DNA of 11,637 nucleotides from CAVPRW01 sp046727435 [NCBI: bacterium] (GTDB taxonomy: Bacteria; Tectomicrobia; Entotheonellia; J063), in NCBI GenBank assembly GCA_046727435.1, contig JBKPCR010000495.1, positions 1 to 11,637 on the forward strand. The letters run 5' to 3'. The notes below the pieces were generated by a model, which was given only the letters and a program-made list of their open reading frames with translations, did not search any database and was not told where the DNA came from. Both the position numbers and the translations under genes were made by a program. Below are positions 7,105 through 11,637 of the stretch, in pieces (within the stretch, counting starts at the first letter, position 1; the number at the start of each line of letters is the position of its first letter).

Positions 7105-7307
7105 CATTACGACTACCCCGCCAGCGAATGCAAGAGTCCCCCTACGCCAAATGGCGCGTGTACAGCCCCGAGAACACCATCCTCTTCTATGCCCTGCGCC
7201 TGCATGAAGAGGGTGCGACCAAGTCCAACCCTTAGAAGATCATCAGCAAGGGGACCGACTGGCCCTTCCTGAATGACCTCAAGAACGAGCTGAAAGCAAA
7301 AGGATAG
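7105..7307 (+). pseudogene. 3' remnant of a NitT/TauT-type ABC transporter solute-binding protein
   Basis: Only the C-terminal ~65 residues of what was a periplasmic substrate-binding protein of about 330 residues can be read. One frame gives HYDYPASE (7105-7128); after a shift near 7129-7133 another gives ESPYAKWRVYSPENTILFYA, then LRLHEEGATKSNP, a TAG stop at 7233-7235, and KIISKGTDWPFLNDLKNELKAKG to the TAG at 7305-7307. The ending, a Thr-Asp-Trp before FLN-LK-ELK, resembles the C-terminus of NMT1/SsuA/NrtA-like binding proteins as I recall them. One frameshift and one internal stop make it non-functional. The rest of the gene and its permease and ATPase partners are absent. The original substrate cannot be told; members of this class bind nitrate, sulfonates, pyrimidine precursors and others. 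Confidence 0.55.
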
Positions 7308-7487
7308 GAGGGGGATGGAGGAATGGCCTGTCCCCGGGGTTTGGCTGCTGAGGAACTCGACGCTCTATTTCGGCTACTTTACTTTTCAAAGGGTTAGCTG
7401 AGACTTTTGGCGGTCTTTGTGCTAAAGTAGTCGTCACTAGGCTGACCATGGGCTGAGGGAGGAGATCTGTTACTCTGCGGAGATCCG
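7308..7487. other. Non-coding stretch with a long-loop inverted repeat
   Basis: No gene is readable. CTACTTTA (7374-7381) and TAAAGTAG (7423-7430) are exact inverted repeats 41 bases apart. The last 40 bases may be unrecognisable upstream sequence of the cyclase remnant that follows. Confidence 0.35.
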
Positions 7488-7765
7488 TTGGACTTTGGCG
7501 TGGGCATTTCCGGGGCATAGGCCACACTAGGCAGGATCGATTTTAAAGGTTGCTTCGACTACGCTGCCATCGGCGCGGTGACGAATCTTGCCTCGCGTCT
7601 TTGTGACGAGGCGGATGGCGAGCAGATCTTGACCTCCCACGCATCTACGGCGCAGTCGAAGTGTTGGTTGAATCGGGAACAGTGGGGGATTTGAGCCTCA
7701 AAGGTTTTTCTCGGCCGATCCTTGTATATAACATTATCGGCCTGAGAGGAACCCCTTCCCACTAG
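7488..7765 (+). pseudogene. 3' remnant of a class III adenylate/guanylate cyclase
   Basis: This stretch encodes the last ~90 residues of a cyclase catalytic domain closely similar to residues 291-378 of the intact cyclase at 9329-10465. It reads LDFGVGISGA, a TAG stop (7518-7520), ATLGRIDFKGCFDYAAIG and AVTNLASRLCDEADGEQILT. After the loss of one base around 7639-7640 it continues in another frame as IYGAVEVLVESGTVGDLSLK, ending at TAG 7763-7765. Restoring a single G would give SQRIY, matching SQRVY of the intact copy. The metal-binding aspartates, the dimerisation helices and any N-terminal sensor are missing, so it cannot be active. It ends about 240 bases before the PAS-MBL gene pair on the same strand, suggesting that a cyclase once headed that cluster. 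Confidence 0.85.
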
Positions 7766-8007
7766 CGCGAAGCCTCCCTGTCACGGTGATCGTGTTGGCG
7801 GTCGGCCTTTGCCTGTGGCTGTCATGACACCGCTGCAGGCTCACAGGGAGAATGTCATGGCGGCGCCGGTGCGCTATCGTCGTAGAGGTTGGACCTTGAA
7901 GCATAAAGATATGTCTTTGGTTTATCATTCGTCTTCTGGGATGGCTGCGGTCACCTCAGAGATCCCCGGTGATGGTACGGATAAGGCGAAAAACAGAGGA
8001 GCGTGGC
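7766..8007. other. Intergenic region upstream of the PAS gene
   Basis: No credible gene. It contains a perfect 10-bp palindrome TGTCATGACA (7820-7829) that could be an operator. A TTGAAG (7896-7901) and TATCAT (7923-7928) are 21 bases apart, too far for a confident promoter. The promoter of the PAS-MBL pair should lie here or upstream. Confidence 0.35.
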
Positions 8008-8403
8008 ATGCCGCAGCAAGCCATTGAGGTGATCCTCATGCGTCAGCTCGCCAGCTATCTGGCCATACCGATTTTTTTGGTGGACTCGGCTGGAGATTTG
8101 CTGTTCTATAACGAGCCCGCCGAGGCATTGTTGGGGAATCGTTATGAAGAAATGGGCGAAATGCCCCTGGTGAAGTGGGCACAGATCTTTCAGCCCACCT
8201 CTGAAGACGGCTTTCCCCTGCCGCCGGAGGCCCTCCCGCTGGTCATCGCACTCCAGCAGCACCGCGCCGCACATTTGGTGTTTCAAATTCGCGGACTCGA
8301 CGGCGTGCATCGCACGATCGAGGCCACAGCCTTCCCCCTGGAAGGACAGGGAGGACGCCATTTGGGGGCGGTGGCGATTTTTTGGGAGGTCCGCCCCTCA
8401 TGA
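8008..8403 (+). CDS. Single-domain PAS protein
   Basis: A 131-residue soluble protein made of one PAS domain and little else. The start ATG 8008 has AGAGGAG about 6 bases upstream; an in-frame GTG at 7969 lacks such a site. The PAS core is seen in the strand pair PIFLVDSAGDLLFYNEPAEA (residues 21-40), followed by the LLG helix, a central region with EDGFPLPPEALPL (66-78), and the final strands VFQIRGLDGVHRTIEATAFP and HLGAVAIFWEV. No cofactor-fixing His or Cys is obvious, so the ligand, if any, is unknown. There is no output domain, so it must act on a partner. Its last 4 bases overlap the start of an MBL-fold hydrolase (ATGA), implying translational coupling. A dead cyclase lies just upstream, and PAS domains commonly regulate cyclases, which fits a former three-gene signalling unit. 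Confidence 0.8.
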   Translation: MPQQAIEVILMRQLASYLAIPIFLVDSAGDLLFYNEPAEALLGNRYEEMGEMPLVKWAQIFQPTSEDGFPLPPEALPLVIALQQHRAAHLVFQIRGLDGVHRTIEATAFPLEGQGGRHLGAVAIFWEVRPS

Positions 8404-9254
8404 AAGTGACGCTATGGGGTACACGCGGTTCGCTGGCAGCACCCGGGCCAGAGACTCTACGTTATGGAGGCAATACGTCATGTGTCGAGGTGCGAGGCGA
8501 TGATGGGACCTTGTTAGTGCTCGATGCCGGCACGGGGATCCGATGTTTGGGGGAGACCCTAGGGCCTGAGGTATCGCGGATCGACCTCCTACTCACTCAT
8601 CTTCATATGGATCATATCCAGGGGTTGGGGTTTTTTGAACCGCTGAATCGTCCAGGCCAGGAAGTGCATATCTGGGGTCCCCCGTCTACAACCCTGGATC
8701 TGCACTCGCGCCTGGCCCGCTATCTCTCACCGCCCCTGTTCCCCGTCCGTTTGCGCGACCTCCCATGTCGCCTGACCCTCCACAATGTCCCCTTAGGATG
8801 TTTTGAGGTCGGTGGCTTGCAGATCGTCGCAGCCTTGGTGTTGCACCCCGGGCCAACGGTCGGCTATCGCATCACTGAAAATGGGGCTTCGCTAGCCTAT
8901 CTGCCGGACCACGAGCCCGCTCTCGGCGTGGATCACTTCCCTGGGGAACCAGATTGGACGTCGGGGTTTGAGCTAGCGGCAGGGGTGGATCTGCTTATTC
9001 ACGACGCGCAGTACACTCCAGCCGAATACTTGACACATGTGGGTTGGGGACATAGTGCACTGCCACAAGCGATAGCCTTCGCCACCAGGGCTGGTGTCAA
9101 GCGGCTTGTGCCCTTTCATCACGATCCTGCCCATGCCGATCAGCTGCTCGACCGGTTGTTCGACGAGGGCGGCAATGGCGCGAAGCTCCCCTTCGAGCTC
9201 ATCCCAGGCAGGGAAGGAGCTAGCTTCGAGCTCGGCAGGTGCCAGTCCTCATAG
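8400..9254 (+). CDS. MBL-fold metallo-hydrolase, probable phosphodiesterase
   Basis: A 284-residue metallo-beta-lactamase-fold hydrolase, beginning at ATG 8400 with GGGAGG at 8384-8389 and overlapping the PAS stop by 4 bases. The beginning (MKVTLWGTRGSLAAPGP, then RYGGNTSCVEV) and LDAGTG at 41-46 are typical of the RNase Z/PhnP-like branch that cleaves phosphodiesters. Metal ligands are present: THLHMDH at 66-72 (H67, H69, D71, H72), H149 in LHPGPTVGYR, an aspartate in YLPDHE (D170) or IHDAQY (D202), and a histidine in PFHHDPAH (H240 or H241). GWGHS (H218) is another conserved point. No signal peptide is seen, so it is cytoplasmic. The family does not fix the substrate; cyclic nucleotides, cyclic phosphates or RNA ends are all possible. 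Neighbouring PAS and cyclase genes make a cyclic-nucleotide role attractive but unproven. It converges with the cyclase operon, 74 bases apart. Confidence 0.85.
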   Translation: MKVTLWGTRGSLAAPGPETLRYGGNTSCVEVRGDDGTLLVLDAGTGIRCLGETLGPEVSRIDLLLTHLHMDHIQGLGFFEPLNRPGQEVHIWGPPSTTLDLHSRLARYLSPPLFPVRLRDLPCRLTLHNVPLGCFEVGGLQIVAALVLHPGPTVGYRITENGASLAYLPDHEPALGVDHFPGEPDWTSGFELAAGVDLLIHDAQYTPAEYLTHVGWGHSALPQAIAFATRAGVKRLVPFHHDPAHADQLLDRLFDEGGNGAKLPFELIPGREGASFELGRCQSS

Positions 9255-9292
9255 CTCTTAACGCCCAGGCATCGCGGCTGTGTGACAGGCAT

Positions 9293-9316
9293 AACACGGC
9301 GACATGGCTGTGTTTT
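9293..9316 (+). terminator. Possible terminator between the convergent MBL and cyclase genes
   Basis: AACACGGC (9293-9300) and GCTGTGTT (9307-9314) pair through one G-T wobble around a 6-base loop, and four Ts end the structure (9313-9316). It lies about 40 bases after the MBL stop. The short T-run makes it a moderate call. Confidence 0.45.
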
Positions 9317-9328
9317 CGGACAGGCGTG

Positions 9329-10465
9329 TCAATCTTTTAGCGCCCATACATTGTACGCCGGCACTGGTTTAACGAAGCCTTTGAGTGATAGATCGCCCAC
9401 TAGGTCAGCCACAGCGAGGGCTTCTACAGCGGCGTAGACTCGTTGACTAATGAGGATTTGGCCGCCCGCAGCCTCACCGCAGAGTCGCGCTGCGAGATTG
9501 GTCACTGGACCGATAGCGGCATAATCGAAGCGCCCCTCAAAGCCAATTTTCCCCAAGGTTGCATAGCCTTGCGCGATCCCCACTCCCCAGTCGAGTTCAT
9601 GACCACGCTTGCGCCATGTCTCAGTGAGCTCCCCGACCCGCTGGCGCATCGCCACGGCCATGCGTACGGCCCGAGCCGCAGGATCTGGGCAGGGAACAGG
9701 GTCATTGAAAAACACCATCAACCCATCGCCTGTGAAGCGTTCCAGGGTTCCCTCATAGCGAAAGATCAGTTCACCAAGCGCAGTATGGTAATCCCGAAGA
9801 ACCTCCATCACCTCTTCGGGTTCGGTGGTCTCAGCGAAGGCCGTAAACCCCCGCAGATCACAGAAGACCACCGTGACCTCGCGTCGGTGGCTCTCCAGAA
9901 GCTTTTCCTCGCCCGTGGACACGATCAGCTCGGCGAGCTGAGGGGAGAAAAACCGCTTCAACCGTCCGATACGTTCGAGTTCTGCCAATTGCTCGGCCAC
10001 CCGCTGTTCGAGTGTCCGATTCCAATCCGCCAGTTGCAAAGCTTGGGCTTCAAGTCGAACGGCTTGTTCCTGCACCGTGTCGTGCAGTGCCTTGATGCGC
10101 AGCATCGACTTCACCCGAGCCACCAGGGCAGCTTGATCCACCGGCTTGGTCAAGTATTCATCGGCCCCCGCCTCCAGCCCGGCAACGATGTCTTTGGTAT
10201 CCGCCTTGGCGGTAACCATGATGATCGGCATGAAGGGGAGCGCCGCATCGCCTTTGAGGAGACGGCAGACCTCGAGACCATCCATCTTGGGCATCATGAT
10301 GTCGAGCAAGATCAGGTCTGGCAGTTGCGCGCGCGCCACCCCAAGCGCCTCCTCGCCATCGGCGGCGGTGAGGAGCTCATAGCCGTGTACCGCCAGTCGC
10401 GTCTGGAGGATGTCCACATTCATAGGCTGGTCATCGGCGATGAGGATCCGTGGTGGCACTCGCAT
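9329..10465 (-). CDS. Response regulator with class III adenylate/guanylate cyclase output
   Basis: A 378-residue cytoplasmic protein. Residues 5-122 are a receiver domain with D11/D12, the phospho-acceptor D55 in LLDIMMP, T85 and K107 (TKP). Residues 125-170 look like a coiled-coil linker rich in Gln, Glu and Leu. Residues 195-378 are a class III cyclase domain with metal aspartates D203 (FCDLRGF) and D247 (FTGDG), and the transition-state pair N323 and R327 (TNLAARL). It should make cAMP or cGMP as a dimer when phosphorylated. The base-selecting positions are unusual: R243 stands where adenylate cyclases normally have Lys, and A316 where they have Asp or Thr, so the nucleotide made is uncertain. 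The start ATG 10465 has GGAGGGG 6 bases upstream. It lies 32 bases after a single-domain receiver gene and is the last gene of the kinase operon. A decayed close relative lies at 7488-7765. Confidence 0.95.
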   Translation of the reverse strand: MRVPPRILIADDQPMNVDILQTRLAVHGYELLTAADGEEALGVARAQLPDLILLDIMMPKMDGLEVCRLLKGDAALPFMPIIMVTAKADTKDIVAGLEAGADEYLTKPVDQAALVARVKSMLRIKALHDTVQEQAVRLEAQALQLADWNRTLEQRVAEQLAELERIGRLKRFFSPQLAELIVSTGEEKLLESHRREVTVVFCDLRGFTAFAETTEPEEVMEVLRDYHTALGELIFRYEGTLERFTGDGLMVFFNDPVPCPDPAARAVRMAVAMRQRVGELTETWRKRGHELDWGVGIAQGYATLGKIGFEGRFDYAAIGPVTNLAARLCGEAAGGQILISQRVYAAVEALAVADLVGDLSLKGFVKPVPAYNVWALKD

Positions 10466-10497
10466 ACATTTCCCCTCCAGACGGGTCGTGTGATCGT

Positions 10498-10859
10498 CTA
10501 TGACAGGAATTCGCGGATCTTGGCCAGTAGCGCGCGGGGGCTGTACGGTTTTGCAACGTAAGCATCGCAGCCAGCCTCAAAGGCTTTGGCGTCATCGCCA
10601 CTCAGCGCATAGGATGTCACGGCGATGATGGGGATCTGCCGCAACTCCACATTGGCTTTAATGCGCCGCGTCGCCTCATAGCCATCAAGGCCCGGCAGCT
10701 GAATATCCATCAGGATCAGGTCGGGGGCTTGCATCTCCGCCATGCGCACCCCGTCCTCCCCGCTGACGGCCTCGACGACCTCATACCCGACGCTGGTGAG
10801 GAGGTCGCGGAGGATGCGTCGATTATCCTCCTGATCTTCCACCACCAGAATGCGCTTGC

Positions 10860-10863
<4 letters not shown>
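10498..10863 (-). CDS. Single-domain response regulator (CheY/DivK-like)
   Basis: A 121-residue stand-alone receiver. It has the acidic pair E9/D10, the phospho-acceptor D53 in [11 protein letters not shown]83 in AVTSYAL and K105 in AKPYSP. There is no DNA-binding or enzymatic output, so it relays phosphate or acts by protein contact. The SYALSGDD and [10 protein letters not shown] segments resemble DivK and the receivers found with hybrid kinases. ATG 10863 overlaps the stop of the kinase by 4 bases (ATGA) and has AAGGGGGG just upstream, so the two are translationally coupled. The receiver-cyclase gene follows after 32 bases. The natural reading is that the kinase phosphorylates this receiver, the receiver of the cyclase, or both; which one is not visible in sequence. 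Confidence 0.95.

Positions 10864-11637
<774 letters not shown>

Noticed and set aside
6738-8007. Insertion sequence or phage origin of the relic belt
   Set aside because: No transposase, integrase, terminal repeats with target duplications or phage genes could be found by reading both strands.
7809-8027. Plus-strand open frame of 72 codons before the PAS gene
   Set aside because: Poor start context, overlaps the PAS start in another frame and shows no domain.
9443-10561. Long plus-strand open frame of 372 codons
   Set aside because: It is antisense to the receiver-cyclase and part of the single receiver, which have full domain motifs. Its translation has no recognisable domain and reflects codon bias of the opposite strand.

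Overview
The window is ordinary bacterial chromosome of moderately high GC content, from an organism I cannot place firmly. Two Amt-type ammonium transporters, an undecaprenyl-phosphate recycling pair and a sensor kinase/response regulator/nucleotide cyclase operon point to a free-living, probably Gram-negative environmental bacterium. The style of the signalling and transporter proteins reminded me of Nitrospirota, NC10 or Rokubacteria-like lineages, but that is an impression, not a result. No rRNA, tRNA, CRISPR array, phage gene or intact insertion sequence was seen.

Layout. Bases 1-1278 (+) hold an ammonium transporter cut at its 5' end by the window edge, closed by a good intrinsic terminator (1307-1347). 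After a gene-free leader come uppP (1569-2369, +) and a DedA-family gene (2510-3172, +), both starting with TTG behind strong ribosome binding sites. On the minus strand, read right to left, a near-consensus promoter (6079-6107) precedes an M20-family amidohydrolase/carbamoylase (5990-4764) and a second ammonium transporter (4627-3236). This block converges on dedA across a 10-bp-stem hairpin (3184-3225). Bases 6006-8007 are gene-poor and rich in relics: one small zinc-ribbon gene (6432-6737), a small membrane-protein frame broken by a 13-bp tandem duplication (6830-7046), the wrecked 3' end of an ABC-transporter solute-binding protein (7105-7307), and the wrecked 3' end of a class III nucleotide cyclase (7488-7765). 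Next come a single-domain PAS protein and an MBL-fold hydrolase overlapping by 4 bp (8008-9254, +). They converge on a minus-strand operon (11637-9329) coding for a GAF-linked histidine kinase (partial), a single-domain response regulator, and a receiver-cyclase fusion.

How the genes may work together. The amidohydrolase should release ammonia from N-carbamoyl or ureido compounds, and it is probably transcribed with an ammonium transporter, so that block looks like nitrogen salvage. UppP and DedA are both linked to recycling of undecaprenyl phosphate: UppP dephosphorylates the carrier and DedA proteins are implicated in flipping it back. The kinase, regulator and cyclase form a compact chain that could turn a phosphorelay input into a cyclic nucleotide signal.

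The most informative observation is the relic belt at 6.8-7.8 kb. The decayed cyclase is a close relative of the intact cyclase 1.6 kb away on the other strand, and it lies directly upstream of the PAS-MBL pair, suggesting a lost cyclase-PAS-MBL arrangement. I did not find a convincing wholly new system.
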